Positions 24,701 to 37,920 of a DNA stretch of 64,000 nt are shown here, one piece after another. Source of the stretch: Carya illinoinensis (taxonomy: Eukaryota > Streptophyta > Magnoliopsida > Fagales > Juglandaceae); assembly GCF_018687715.1 (NCBI RefSeq), contig NC_056760.1, positions 35,602,001 to 35,666,000 of the forward strand. Reading direction: 5' to 3'. Numbering within the stretch: position 1 is the stretch's first letter; every line of letters starts with the position of its first letter. A program made the translations under genes and the position numbers. Under the pieces are notes generated by a model. It was not told the DNA's origin. It did no database searches and saw nothing but the letters and a program-made list of their open reading frames with translations.

Positions 24701-25158
24701 AAGGATGGGTGAGTGATTAGAAGCACTAATAGGAAGATGTTGAAGATTGGCATTAGGGAAAAGAGCCATCCAAGAGTGATTAGCAATCCCTCTATCATGA
24801 ATTTCTTTGATGTTTCCTAAGCCTTGCTTATTATTAGACCAAGTATACTTAGTACCATGAAATCCTAAATCCACCATCCCATTCCTATCCATGTAAGCTC
24901 TAAGACCATTGGTGTGTGAGGAACATGCGAAAGGCCTTCCTCCTATTTTATCTGTTTGACTCAAAATCGAATTGAAATCTCAAACGTCTAACCTGAGACA
25001 CTTATAATTATTAGCAACCTTGTTCATATATTCACATTTATCAAAACTATCTTCAAAAGGAAGATTACATCAGGTTTATGCTTCCTAATAATTTCCCTCA
25101 GACTTCTAATTATAAGGGGTTGGGTAAGGCCCCTGCAATTCCAAGATAATATTTTCAT
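21720..25158 (-). pseudogene. LINE A ORF2: endonuclease, reverse transcriptase, RNase H
   Basis: It begins at an ATG at 25158 with MKILSWNCRGL, the typical start of a plant LINE apurinic endonuclease. The expected catalytic Glu after PDVIFLL is lost. Endonuclease C-terminal parts at 24964-24698 read GMVDLGFHGTKYTWSNN. The reverse transcriptase at 23671-23195 has IKIDMENVFDFMERNFL, LRQDDPLSPF (normally LRQGDPLSP) and FFDDDLILF at the catalytic site (normally YADD or FADD). A zf-RVT piece (RVWSDPWIPSLPSF) lies near 22980-22900. RNase H fragments at 22177-21720 include MIASDSL and IHRDLNLCVHS. There are many stops and frameshifts. Confidence 0.85.
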
Positions 25159-25169
25159 TTTTGACTTGG

Positions 25170-27270
25170 TGCAGCTTTGGCCCTACCTCTTTGGCCTTAT
25201 CATCAAGAGAGAAATTCTTTGCTTTCCTGTTGGTTATGTCAATCCTCTTGTTCTTTGTTGAATGACGATAATTTGCAATCAGGATATCATCTTCCTCTGT
25301 CTGGCCTTTATTGAGTTCCTCTCCAAGAAAAGTTGATTTCCCTGGCCCCTCATGAGTAAACATGATCCTTGTTTCTATATCTGATGGGGTATCTATTGTT
25401 GTGTTGGGATTTAGGGAATGTGTTTTCGTTGAATTTGTGATTCTGGAGAAAGAAGATAGGTTGTGGGTCAGGCTTTTGTTGTCTTTGCTAAAGGGTTCAA
25501 ATGGGTTTGGGTCGGACCTTATTGCAATATAGGACTTTCCTAATGGGTTGACTAAGAGTGAAATTGAGTGTTTTTTTGGAACCAGATTAGTTGGGCTTGG
25601 GAGTTGCTCAAATTGGGCTATGATCTGTTTGAAAAGATTTGATTCAGTTACGCCAATCTGCTCTGGTGGGAACTTACTATGTGTTGAGTTGATGGGTTTT
25701 AAACATTGCGGGTTATGGTTTAATGAAGGGGCGTGTTGTTCACCGTTAGATCACCAAAGGAAGGGATTCTCTCAACTATTTAAGTGGGGGACCAGATTGT
25801 ACACACTAACTCTACAAAGGGAGCTTCCAGTTTGACAGCAAGAAGTGACTGTACTTCCTTTCTTTAATTGTTTCTCTCCCTTGTTTGCTCTACTGGTAGG
25901 TTGTCATGTGGTCCACTCAACAGCTCAGTGAAGCCCATGCTCATGCATGTTTGGCTTTCATGGAAGAGTTGCACCCTGGAATCAGGTTGATTGTAGTTTT
26001 CATTCTTGTTGGCTTTTAGAGTGATTGTCATTTGATTCTACTAGAGGTTGGATATAATTGTGGAGATTTCATTTTCTTGATACACTTTTTCTTTCCCTTT
26101 GTTGGAGGCTCGTGGAAAGAATTGCCTTGTTTCTGATGCTAGTGTGTTCATTTCAAAGGTTACCATTTCAGACTATTTAATCTTGAGAGGAGATTGTTGA
26201 TTTTTTGCTGGAGTAATTCTTCTGGTTGTTGGGTTCTTTGCATGCATCCATGCACCAAAATTTGAAACTTTCTGTCTGGGTCGATAGAAATGGACAAACT
26301 TGTTATATGTGACCTAAACAACTACAGTGTAGCACAAATCTGATAGTCTTTTGTACTTGAAGCTTAACCAAGTGGCGGGCTATCTTGGTCTTATGAGTGG
26401 AAAACCTTCTGGCAGTAGGTTATCAATGTTAATCTTGACTTGGATTCTCATGTATCTTCGAAAACTATCCCCGTACTTGATACTTTTTCCAGTTGAATAA
26501 ATATTCCTAGTTTCTTTACGATTTTTTCTGCATTTTGATTTGTCATAAATTCTAAAGGAAAACCATGAATACCCAAAAAATAGACATCTTTAGATCAATT
26601 TCTTGTAAGCTCAAACCTGGAGGCCAATCATGAACTAGCATGTGAAATCCCTTTATGTTTCATGGACGCTGGTCCATCACTCTGTTTCTGTCTTATTGCG
26701 TTAGGAAGGTGAAGAGGAAAGTGTTGACATTCAATTTTTCAATGTTGATCCTAGTGACAAACCTCAACACCGATCTTATGGTTGCATGCAGTGTGTGCTT
26801 ATTGAGTGGCTTGGATGAAATGATCTTACCAATGAGAAAATGATTTAAGAGATGTGAAGTAAATTCTGTTTCAGGTTCTAGGTTCAAATCATTCTAGGTT
26901 AGGACTATGTTTTTTGTTAGGAGGTTTTCTATTTCTTGAACAGACTTCATGGTTGTGTGCAATGGCTATGGTTATAAAGTTGAAGGCGTTCTAAAAGTGG
27001 GAGTGTTTGGAGGGTGGGTATGTTATGAAGGTGGGAGTATTAGTGTTCTGAAGGTAGGGGTGATCTGAAATAAATGGTTTGCAGAGGTTTTGAAGTTTGT
27101 GTTTGTCTTTTTGTATTGTAATGTTGTCAAAATTTGTGGAATTTAATGCAGTTGAGATGTAGTTGTGGAAAAAATAGATCTTGCTTGGTTTGATTATGGT
27201 AAGGAGATCTTCAAAGAAAATCCGATGAGGAAGGGTTTAACTCACTAGGAAAATGGAGAGAACTCATCTT
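25170..27270 (-). pseudogene. LINE A ORF1 (DUF4283 gag-like) remnant
   Basis: The segment 26887-26693 reads HFLIGKIISSKPLNKHTLHA, the DUF4283 start. A later segment at about 26630-26570 gives WPPGLSLQEIDLKMSIFW. A decayed zinc-knuckle region (FKYKRLSDLCY) lies near 26370-26330. The stretch between about 26250 and 25170 is low in recognisable content, as usual for the ORF1 tail. Stops are frequent. Confidence 0.75.
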
Positions 27271-27491
27271 GGAGAGAGATGGTGTACATGCACCCTTTTA
27301 GCGAATTACGATGTATGATTTGCTACGCATCTTTTCATTTTGTAAGTAATTAATCCCTGGTAAGGAAAGGAGCAAGCAACTTTTGTCTTTGTAATTTTTG
27401 AAGCTTTATTTATTTTTTTCTTTTTTAACCTGAAAAATGTATTGGATTATGTTGTTTGCAAGGACAATCAAAAGTGAAGCTTGCCAATGAA

Positions 27492-30320
27492 TTTTGTGTA
27501 ATGCCCTGTACCTAGAGGTCTAGAGAATTACTTCCTAATACTTAGAATCATATCTCAAATTTATAGATACTCCAAAGTCTCTATAAAATATAAATTTATT
27601 GGTTCAAAACAACTTCTCCAATACAATTACTTAGACTCCACAAAATCTCAAAATAAACGTCAATCTTCCAAAATACAAAGTCAATAGAACAAAACAAATC
27701 TACTGAATAAAACTCTCCAATAATCAAATTACCTACTTTGTACTTAATCCACTATGCTCACATAACCTTACTCATGCTTCCTATTCTTGATCTTTAGCTG
27801 AAACGCTTCCTAGTCTTGATCTTTAGCTTAAACATGCAAAACATTTGAAAATATTGTAGAAATAATGAGTGAGTTATCAACAATTCAGTGAGTAGTGAAT
27901 ATATACCAATGTGTAAATATGAGCCAGTTAAAGAATGCAAAACAAAACGTATTAGTTATAGAATTAAGAACAAAACATAATATCAAAATATCAGAGCAAC
28001 AATTTCAGAAGTATTTAAATACAAAAGTGCTTTGGCAGGACAATACTGGGCATCATCTTATCATAATAGAGGCGTCATATTGAAACAAAGACCATGTTTA
28101 ACCCCTATGGTAAGGTTATGCTATCCCCAGTGGCCAAACTGAATAGAATAGAAGTGAATCTTTCCCTTATCATTCTCGGAGCCTTGAGTGTGCACACAAG
28201 AAAGATTATAGGGAAGATTACTTTTGTTTCCAAAGTGGTGCACTCAGAAACAGAGATGTTGGTACTAACACAATAACAAGATCAAAATAAGAGATGTTGG
28301 AATGGAAACAAAAACATAAATAGAATCAAAATGTTATACCAGATGTTTTTCATATGCAACATTTCATATCAAAATCGAGAGTATTGAACAGATTCAGTCA
28401 TGTAATCATTTAAAAACTTTCAGATCCATATTCGCTCTTTTTGTACAGTTGAGAGCAAAATGTCAAAATTTGTTCATGTCTACACTAGTTATGACAAAAA
28501 TATCTTTCTCTTTTCTTATTTAGATACAATGAGTAATGCAAAACAAAATGATCAAGGTTGTTTCCATTCCATAACAAAAACATACACATTTTTTATAAAG
28601 TCGACATTAGTCCATTCTTTTTATGAAAGGTCTAGTATAGGTGCATTGCTTACTTGACTTTTCAACTTTTCTTAAAATTCCTCACAACAATGTTAAGCAA
28701 AATTCTTTGTCACCTATACATAATTAAACATACTATAAGTAAATACAATTATGCAAGCACATCTAAAATAAACAACACAGTTAAACAACTCCACGACAAT
28801 AAATCTCAGAGTTCCTATTCTTCCAATCTAGTTACTTCTAAACTCCAACCCACAAAATAAACCTGGCCCATTAGAGGCCTTCACACTTATCCCATCATTG
28901 TACACAAGATCCAATCACAACGCAAACTACAAATTTGATTCGAACACTTCGCACAACACCTCAACTACAGCACAATTACCTATTTTATCTCAACATTTCA
29001 CAGGGCACAACAACCATATCACAACTACACATTTTATCTCAACATTTCCCAGGGGCCCTCGGCCACTACACAGGTTCATAACCAGTGCTACAAATCAATC
29101 CTAATACTTCACATAATTATTTCAATCACAACCACAAAGCCCAATTCATAATTTCTCAAATTCCCATCACTTCACATAGCACACAATCAACACATTCCAT
29201 ACTTATAAACATACAATTTGTCCACATGTTCAATACAACATCATACACCTCCATACACACTCCTAGCTCCCAAGTAATAGCATAATTCAAATTAACCAAG
29301 GACGTGAGGCATACCCAAAATCAAGTAGCTCTTGCGTGGTAGTTCAGTTTTCATCTTGTATGGTGTGGTAGGGCTGTTATTTTGATTGAAGAAGGTGGGC
29401 TTGACTATGGCTATTTCAGTTGATACCAAAACTAGAGGTTGGGTGCACGATGGTGGGCTCCCTATTTTCTTGGTTTGGGCATCTACAATTGAAAAAGACT
29501 ACACGGGGTGGGTTTTGGTCACGGAGGCATACATTGGCAGTGCCACTAGGCAAGAAAAAATAAAGAAAGTATGGATGATGGTGACATTGTCTGTGTGTCC
29601 ACGGTGGAGCTGGCAGCTAGATTTGCTACATTTCTTCCATTGGTTGCAACGGTGATGCTAGAAAAATCGTGGAGGCCACAACTATGCTTGTTTGTGGAGC
29701 AGAGAGGTGGCTGGGATCACAGTGAAAGGGAAGCATACAATGGCTTTTTTCGTGTGTTGGTTTATGTGTGACGCGAGTGGTTTTCTGTGTTTGCTTGGTG
29801 CTCGGCATCTCAAGTGGGTGGCAATGATGGGCGGCGGAAGAGCAAAGAGAGATACTAGGTGATAGAGAAATAGAGAGAGTGAGGGAGAGACAGAGAGAAA
29901 CGAAGATTGGCTAAGAGAAATGAAACATAAGGATGGTGGATTGCGGTGGTGCTTTGCTAGTGGAGTAGCTCTAAGGCGGTGATTTTTGGGGTAAGACTCA
30001 TAGTTTCAACTTTTAGTGTCGCCATAATTCACTGTGGCATTAATTTGACTAAGCAGGTGGTGGATCAAGGTTGGGTAGTGCTTAGGCAGAAGAAACATAG
30101 AGAAATAAAGAGAGAGACATCTAAGTGTTAGGTCAGAAGAAAAATGTGGGAGAGTGAAATGGGGAGAAGAAAAAGTGATAGGGAGGAGAGGGAATTGAGG
30201 GAGAGAAAAATTAAAGAGGAAGAAGGAAACTGTTGAGGGGTAAGGAGAAAAAGAGGAAAAATATAAGAGGAAAAAGACTTCTTTAAATAGGCTAGGATTG
30301 GGCCTAGGTGTTACATTTTG
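27492..30320. mobile_element. Solo LTR candidate (2819 bp) with 5-bp target duplication
   Basis: The unit at 27497-30315 begins TGTAATGCCC and ends GTGTTACA, giving TG...CA ends with inverted TGTAA/TTACA. It is flanked on both sides by TTTTG (27492-27496 and 30316-30320). It has no coding domain and no internal primer-binding site. Long LTRs with TGTAA...TTACA ends are typical of Ty3/Gypsy chromoviruses of the Tekay/Del type; this lineage is inferred. It contains a TTTAAATA motif near 30274 and a purine-rich block at 29860-30270. Confidence 0.7.
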
Positions 30321-32040
30321 TGCTTTCCAAGCAATAGGTTAGAACAACATGGCCCTAACACTTCCCAGTTAGTGTGAAATTACTTACAAGTGTGAGAGGC
30401 ATGTTTCTAAATGTATCAAAATCCTCTAGTTGTGCTTGATAAGCACCTTTGTTCTCCAATAGTATGTTCAAATTTGTGAAACTTTTTCCTTTCTAATAAA
30501 TTGTCAAAGAGTGTAACTTGTTTCAAGTGTCTTGTTTTCGAGTTGGGTAAAGAACACTGGACACCTCTCTGTTACGAACACCGGAGTCCTCTCTGTATGC
30601 TTAACCATTTTGTCAACATAATGGAATGTTTCTGTCAATCAATTGACCGAAGTTATGTGAGAAAAGATTTAATGATCCAATGAAATAAATCTAAGGTTAG
30701 AATATTGATAATTTTTATTGAGCCTAAATTATATTTAATGGGTGATATTGAATAAACCCATAAGCGATAAATTATTGAGATTGGTTAGGAGTTTTAATTA
30801 GACTCAACAACTAGATTAAATTACATTTATTATTTATTGAGCGAGTTAGACTCTTTTTAAAATTTAAAGACCGGTCATTAGAAATTTATTTCAATTTAAA
30901 ATCATCATTGATTGAAGTCTCCTATGCAGTCTCTGTCACTGTCAATCCTATATTGAATGAACTACTAGATCATATTTTTAAGTTCAAACTCTTTTCTTGA
31001 ATGAACCCGATCGATTCTAACTCAAACTTGTCTACGCCCTCTCCTAAGTCTCTCTATAAATATCTCCTTTCCATGTGTTGTTGGGGAAAAAAAAAATCAT
31101 AAACTTCCATAAGTATAGCAATCAAACCCAAGATACCCAATCCAGCACCGTGATAGATTTTGTGTTGGAAATTTTAGGAAGCAACATTACAAGGTAAGTA
31201 ACTTGATCATAAATTAGTATTAACATACTTTAGCTAGTTATATATATTATTAAAAAAAATCAGTTCTTTGGAAGTTAGTATTTACGTACTACGCTTGTCA
31301 AGATAATTGCAAACACCTCTTTCATCATGTTTTATTCTGCATATTATAGTTATGTATGTATTATACATCTCATACATCTCTCGTTGCATAAAATACTTAA
31401 GCTTTTATAAGATCAAGTGTAAGCTAAGAACAGCTTGATAAGATGGTCATTCAGATGTATGGTAGCAATGCAATTTATGGGTGGATGTACAAGCCATGTA
31501 GTTAAGTGTGGTCCACCATAATATGCTAAAATACTATTAACGGATCCTCTTGCAGTTGCAGTATGTGAGGCCAGTGCACAACCTTGCACACAGGGTTAAA
31601 TGTGTGGACTAGTATGATAAGTAAGATAAGTTAGATAAGTCATGCATGTCATAACATACGTATGAACAATCATGATTTTAATTCTTAGTAAGAAATATTT
31701 TATGAAAACCTTATATTAAATATGTTTACATTATGATAGGTTTCTTACTAAGTAATCAATTCATTTTAGTTGTTTTTATGTTTTTAAACTACCCCAAGTC
31801 AGAATATTTATGAAAGTTGAGCTGCAAGATGGGACTTGGTCCAAGGAGATGTGGCAGTGGCCTATATCATGTGCAGAAATTTTAGGTTATGATTTTTTTA
31901 TGGCGCATACTTGAGAATTTTAATAAAAGTACTGCAATATCTACAAAAGAATTATACAAACTAATATGGTTTCATCTGATCTATTAGATCTATAAAAATA
32001 ATTTTATAATCTAACGAGGGTTTGCATATGGAGTGTAACA
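30321..32040. other. Unresolved non-coding DNA, possibly LTR-derived
   Basis: There is no domain match. A good TATA motif (CTATAAATATCTCC) lies near 31053. It is followed by a leader-like sequence and a GTAAGT donor-like site at about 31194. This could be a promoter of a lost gene or a decayed LTR. The rest is AT-rich. Confidence 0.35.
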
Positions 32041-32047
32041 GTTTTGG

Positions 32048-32075
32048 GAGAGAGAGAGAGAGAGAGAGAGAGAGG
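32048..32075. repeat. (GA)n microsatellite
   Basis: About 13 uninterrupted GA units lie just upstream of the recognisable part of LINE B, possibly within its 5' end. Confidence 0.9.
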
Positions 32076-32289
32076 GTGATTTTGGTGATTTTGAGAATTT
32101 GATTTTTGGCCTGTTTTGGCAGGTGTGTGATTCTCAAAATTACTATTCTTGGTTTTTTTACTCGCAATTCTTTCCTAGGGTTAGCGTCCACAGCGCCCTC
32201 TGCCCCTCTGATGGCTCTACTGTTGGCGAGGAATGCTAGAATCGTTGTTTTTGTGGCTCCTTCGTATGCACAAGCAGTTTCCAAGTAGG

Positions 32290-33300
32290 TGGAAAATTCA
32301 AATTTTAAGATACCTATGCGTTTTCCGGTGGAAATAGATGGTGAATTGAGTTTTATTTTTTCAGAATCTGATGATGAAAGCAACAGAAGATTTCAAATTT
32401 GATATTTTCATGAAGTTTATGCATGTTCGGCCCTCCATTGATATTATTAGATTGAATGTGGTGAAGAAGTGGGGTTTTAAAAAAGATTCCGACGATCAAC
32501 TTTATGGATGATTAGCATGGATTAATCCAAATGAAGAATGAACATGACTTCGTGCATGGATGGGCACGTGAAGAAAGAACTATGGAAGGGAATATTTTTC
32601 CGTTGTTCAAGTGGACAAAAGATTTCGATTTGCACAAAGAATCTCCATTAGCTCCCCAATGGATATTTTTACCTGGTTTACCAATGCATATGTATAGACG
32701 AGATTGCCTGCAAATTTTTGCTACGCATTTTGGGAGTTATTTGGGAATGGACAATGTGACTTTGAATCGAAAAAGGGTTACGGGTGCAAGAATCTGTGTG
32801 GAAGTGGACTTGATGATGGAACCAGTTAACGGATTTCCGATTGTTGTCTCACCAACAAAATGTTTTTGCCAAGAGGCCAAATATGAGAAACTGGATTTCT
32901 ATTGCATGAAGTGTTTTAGACAAGGCCACATAGCAGTAGTTTGTAGGGTTGGGGAACACAGGAAGGAAGATGGGAAGCCGAAGGATAAAAGAATATGGCA
33001 ACCAACAATAATCAAAACAATGGGGGAGACTTCGGGGTCAAAAGGGGAGGCAATAGAAGAAATTCTCAAAGCCACGCCAATGGAAACTTTGCCAGTTATT
33101 GAAAAAAATTTTCCAGCATAGGGTCAGGTAGATGGAAATATTGTGGGAGTACCTTTTTTTATTGAACAGAACAAAGATGGTCAACATAAAAAACTTGATG
33201 AGAGTGTAGTTTAACGACCTATCCCAGATGAATAGAATGAGGTTGATAATCAAAAGGAAAGTGAGAATGAAGATTGTGAGGAAGTTCAGTGTGATTAAGA
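32290..33300 (+). pseudogene. LINE B ORF1 (DUF4283 plus CCHC knuckle)
   Basis: After an N-terminal part broken by stops (FKIPMRFPVEIDGELSFIFS near 32300), a 196-codon open stretch (32531-33121) holds the DUF4283 core. This includes KWTKDFDLHKESPLAPQWIF and LPGLPMHMYRRDCLQIFA. A complete zinc knuckle CMKCFRQGHIAVVC (CX2CX4HX4C) follows near 32905-32946. A basic, low-complexity tail comes next. It is an RNA-binding, gag-like protein of the LINE ribonucleoprotein. Confidence 0.85.
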
Positions 33301-33569
33301 AAATAAGGTGGTTCCGGATTCTTTAATTAGGCAGGTAGAAAACTCTCCAGTTATAGCTGGTAAACTGACCAATTCAAAAGTTTCTCTAACTGAGAATATG
33401 GTTGGCAATCATAAAGGAGAGGCAAATCTGGGTTTCTACTCAGATCGGGAAGAGGATGAGATCACTGGTATGAAGGAAAAGAGAAGGCATATGATTCTAA
33501 AGGGGATCCTTGTTCGAATATTTGAAGAGATAAAGGTGGTACACACCCGGTTCCAGAAATTGAATTTAT

Positions 33570-36500
33570 GGTAGACAACATTTTTTATTGGAATGTTAGA
33601 GGATTGGTTAGTTTGAAGAAAATATTGAGATCATTGCTTGTTAAGAAGAATATTAATCTATGTGATATTACTGAACCTTTTGTTACAGAAAATTGTAGCA
33701 GTGCTTGGAAGTTTTCTGAATTTTAATTATTTTAATTCTAATGAAGATGTTGACGGAAAGCTCTAGATTTTTTGGAAGGATCCGAATGGTTTTCATGTTT
33801 TATTTTCCACTTCTCAAGCTATTTTGGGTTGGCTATTTTTGGAAAATAAGAGAGTGCTTGTTACGTTGTTTATGCCAAGTGTTCGTATACGGCAAGAAGA
33901 GATTTATGGTGTGAGTTAGAGAATAGACAAACTAATGAGTATCCATGGATGGTATTGGGTGATTTTAATGCCATCCGTAGGGACTCATAAAGAATTGGTG
34001 GTCAACCTAAACCACTAATTTCTATGTCGAAATCCAATGATTGTTTGGATAATTGTGGATTGGTAGATCTTCACAGTAGTGCACCTTCCATGTCATGGTG
34101 CAATGTCATGAGGGGGTGTCTCGAAGTTAGGCAAAATTGGATAAAGTGGTCATCAATAATGTATTTTGTTCTCAGTTTGTGTCGACGCATTCAACATATC
34201 TGAATAGAAAATCTTCGGATCATTTTCCTATAGTGGTTAATTTGGATAGGCCTTTTTTGAATTATGGCCTAGTGCCTTTTCGCTTTCAAAATATGTGGTG
34301 CTCTCATAACAATTTTATGAGTTGTGTTAAGGATGCATGGCATCGGCAAGATGCGGAAATTGGGTTTTTTCGGAAACTTGTGCTTGTCTTAAGAGAACTA
34401 AGCTATCCTTGAGAGTTTGGAACAAGAACATTTTTGGGCGTGTAGATACAAAGTTGAAAGACCTTGAAAAGAGAATGAAATTTATAGAGAACCAATTGCA
34501 ATTGGGATTTTTTGAAGAAGTGGAAATTGATTATTTGGTGACTAAAGTGGAGATTGATTTATGGGATAAAAAGGAGGCCGCCCGGTTGGGTCAAATTGCA
34601 AAGAAAAATGGATGATGGAAGGTGATCAAAATATGAAATTCTTTCATTCAGTGCTAAATCAAAGGCACAAGAAGAGTTATATTGGGAGATGAACCTTTCG
34701 GATGGGAGAACTTTGGAAATTACAGAAGATGTTTATATTGGTGTGACACAGTATTTTCGAGAAATGCTCTCAACGCAGGCTGATGTGGAGCAATGTCAAC
34801 TATTGGATATTATTAGTAAAGCAATTACTGATGATAAGAATCATATGCTTGGGTTGGAACCGACTGAACTAAAAGTCAAAGATGCTATTTTTTCTATACC
34901 TAAACAAAGTAACCCAGGGCCTAGCAAGTTCGGTTCGGAATTTTACACCTCTTGTTGGGAGGTTATTAAAGATGATGTTGTTGAGGCAGCTAGAGATTTT
35001 CAGAGGTACGACACTTCCCAGGGTCTACTCTTCTTCCATTATAATTCTAATTCCTAAAGTGCCTGATCCTGCCAGTTTTGATAAATTCCAGCCTATTGGT
35101 CTGTGTTTAGTGGCTTATAAGATTTTTTCTAAAAGTATTGTAAGTCGTTTGACTCAGGTGATGCATAAGTTGGTCTCTCATGGACAAGGTGCGTTTGTCC
35201 TGAGGCAAAGTATTTTTGAGAATATAAAGCTTGCACAAGAAATGGTTCACTCCCTAAAAAAAAAATTAGGGAACAATGTGATGTTGAAAATTGATATGGC
35301 CAAATTGTATGATAGAGTTTAATGGGGTTTCCTCATGGAGATTCTTTATGCTTTTGGTTTCTCGGACAAATTTTTTAAATTGATAGGTGAATGTGTAAAG
35401 TCTCCATGGTTCTCAATGATGATGAATGAGACCTTCAAGGAGTTCTTTAAAACTTCTTGGGGTCTTCGTTAAGGTGATCATTTATCACCTTATTTATTTA
35501 TTATTATGGAGGAAGTTTTAACGAGATTACTCAGAAAAAATTTTGAAAGTGGCCGGATTGATAGTTTTCTCACCCGTTGGGAGCTTCATTGATTTCTCAC
35601 TTATTATATGCTGATGATCTATTGATTTTTGCTGCGGAAGGAAAAGATCTATTAAAAATCTGGTGGATACTCTCTCTTTGTATGAAAGATGGTCGGGTCA
35701 AAAAATCAGTAGAGAGAAATCAACTTTATTCCCTTCAAAATTTGTCACACCAATTCGGAAGAGGGGTTTGTTGAGACTTACAAGTTTTAAGGAAGGAAAA
35801 TTTCCGATGACTTATTTGTGTGCGCCTCTAATTTCAGGAAGACTGACTTCTTGTATTATTAAGCCATTGGTTGAAAAATTAAGGGAAAAAGTAGCTAGAT
35901 GGAAGTTTAAAACATTATCATAGGGAGGTAGGCTAATTCTTTTAAGACATGTTTTGTCTAGTATGCCTCTTCTTATATTATCTATGATTCATGATTCCTC
36001 AGGGCTATAGATTAATTCTATATTGGCGAATTTCTTATGGGGAAGTGGATGGTAAACGAAAGACACATTGGAGAGCCTGGTACTAAAGAAGGAGGTTTGG
36101 GGCTAAGGGACTTTAGAGAAGTTCAAAAATCACTGCATATGAAATTTACTTCTCGGATCCTTACGTCTGAAAATTTGTGGGCTAAGTTTTTTAGATCTAA
36201 ATATTTAAAAGATGGACACCTTTTTTCTAATTGTCAAAAGGCAACTGATTCGCAATTTTGGAGGTCGGCAGTTGCTAATATACTGGAAGTTATGGACGAT
36301 GTGCAGATTATGTTGAGGGGTGGAAATTCTTTCTTTTGGTTTGATAGATGGTTGGCCTTGGGACCCCTTTTGACTAGATTCACAAACATCTCTAATAAAA
36401 AATTATGTGTTAGAGATTGTTGGGTGGATCAGGAGTGGAATACTGAGCTCTTAGAAGACCTGGTGGGAGAAGAGGTCACGAATGAAATTTTACAAGCTTG

Positions 36501-37620
36501 AATTCGTGGATGGGAAGGGGCAGATATATGTGTTTGGAAGTCGAATTTGGATGGAAAATTCACCACAGCCACTGCATGGGAGGTATCAAGGAAAAAAGGG
36601 GAGCTACTGCCTTGGCATGAGTGGATATGGCATGCAATTTTGCCAAAAAATATTTCTATGTGCAATTGGAAAGCCTGGTTCAACAGCTTGGCAATGGATG
36701 ATAGGGTGTAGAAGAAAGGCATTTCTTTAGCCTTGGCTTGTGATTGCTGTAGTCAGAGAAACCGGGAGTCTATTGATCATGTTTCAGTTGCAAGTCAAGT
36801 TGCTTATAAAGTATGGGAGCGTGCTAGTGTTTTGTTGAATGTGCCATGTATGGGTTTTGTTTCATGGAAAGCTAGATTTTCGACATGGATGTGTTCAACT
36901 AGAAAGGCATCTATTGTTGGGAGTCTCACAAGTTTAATGCCATGCCTCATCACTTGGTGTCTATGGAATCGTAAATGTAAAGCAAGAATGCAGGGTGAGC
37001 TAGCAATTGAAGAACAAGTGTGGAGATATATTGGAATCTAGGTCAGAATTTTGGCCAGCCTAGCAAAATGTTACAAGCCACTATCTACTCAAGACATGCA
37101 CATTTTGGAGGCTCTTCAGTTAGATAAACATGAATCTTTTACCAACAAATGCAAGCTCGTGGTGTGGTCGAAGCCACCAAGAGGATGGATGAAACTCAAC
37201 CGTGATGGAAGTTGTTAGAATAATCCAAACACATCAGGAGGTGGGGGTCTTGTGCATGATGAAAATGGAAAACCAAAGGGGGAGTACTTGAGTTACTTTG
37301 GAATTGGCACTAACAATGGTGCAGAATTGAAGGCAATTTTGGAAGGTATCCGTTTATGTAAAAATTTATCTTGCTATAATGTGATTATTGAGAGTGATTC
37401 TAAAATTGTAGTGGACTGTTTCGAAATGGAAAATGTACTCTTTGGTATTTGTGTGATTATTGGGAAGAACTTGTCTTTGAGCTTCACGGCATAAACTTTC
37501 GGGTAGTGCGTCAAATTCGGGAAGGAAATCAAGCGACTGATACTTGGAAAAATAGGGTGAGCTTCAAAGGAATGTCATCTATAATGATACTAACCAATTG
37601 CCGAGGTATTTAAAAGACAT
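33570..37620 (+). pseudogene. LINE B ORF2: endonuclease, reverse transcriptase, RNase H
   Basis: The endonuclease begins with FYWNVRGLVSLKK near 33580 and ends with NRKSSDHFPIVVNL near 34210. The reverse transcriptase pieces are PKVPDPASFDKFQPIGLCLV (35056) and MLKIDMAKLYDRV (35282), where the usual Phe/Tyr-AKA-D context is altered. The catalytic YADDLLIFA is at 35607-35633. zf-RVT lies at 36037-36730 with GGLGLRDFREVQKSL. RNase H (RVT_3) at about 37190-37494 has LNRDGS, NNGAELKAILEGI and IESDSKIVVD, so its acidic residues are kept. At least eight stops or frame changes separate the parts. Confidence 0.87.
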
Positions 37621-37920
37621 TATTCGTATGGATACATTGGGTTTGCCTTACTTTAGAGCTTAAGTTTTATTGTTTTTTTGGTTTATTGGCTTTGGTTTGT
37701 TCCGTGGTTTTTAAGCTTGTTTAGAGTTTTCTGTTTTTCCTATCTAGGCCTGTTTAGATTTATTCCTGTTATAGGATTGTTTAGTTTTGTTTATTTTTCT
37801 GGTTTTGATTTTTTTGGTTTTGAATTCTCTATTTGTAATCTCCCAGATGCTTTGCTTGTAACCACGGTATTCCTTAGCGATAAGTGAGCGCATATCAATA
37901 AACTTGGGATGGGGCCACTA

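Larger units (their letters stand above)
21570..27290 (-). mobile_element. LINE A: decayed L1-type non-LTR retrotransposon
   Basis: Minus-strand order is ORF1 (DUF4283 plus a decayed zinc knuckle), endonuclease, reverse transcriptase, zf-RVT and RNase H, followed by an A-rich tail area near 21570-21620. The ends are approximate and no target duplication was identified. It lies directly beyond the NOT4-like pseudogene. Confidence 0.85.
32100..37920 (+). mobile_element. LINE B: decayed L1-type non-LTR retrotransposon
   Basis: Plus-strand order is ORF1 with DUF4283 and CCHC knuckle, endonuclease, reverse transcriptase, zf-RVT and RNase H. The 3' end is near an AATAAACTTGGGATGGGG motif at about 37898, resembling the 3' ends of many plant LINEs. 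It is nearly full length, but stops and frameshifts break every module. The 5' end is approximate. Confidence 0.87.
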
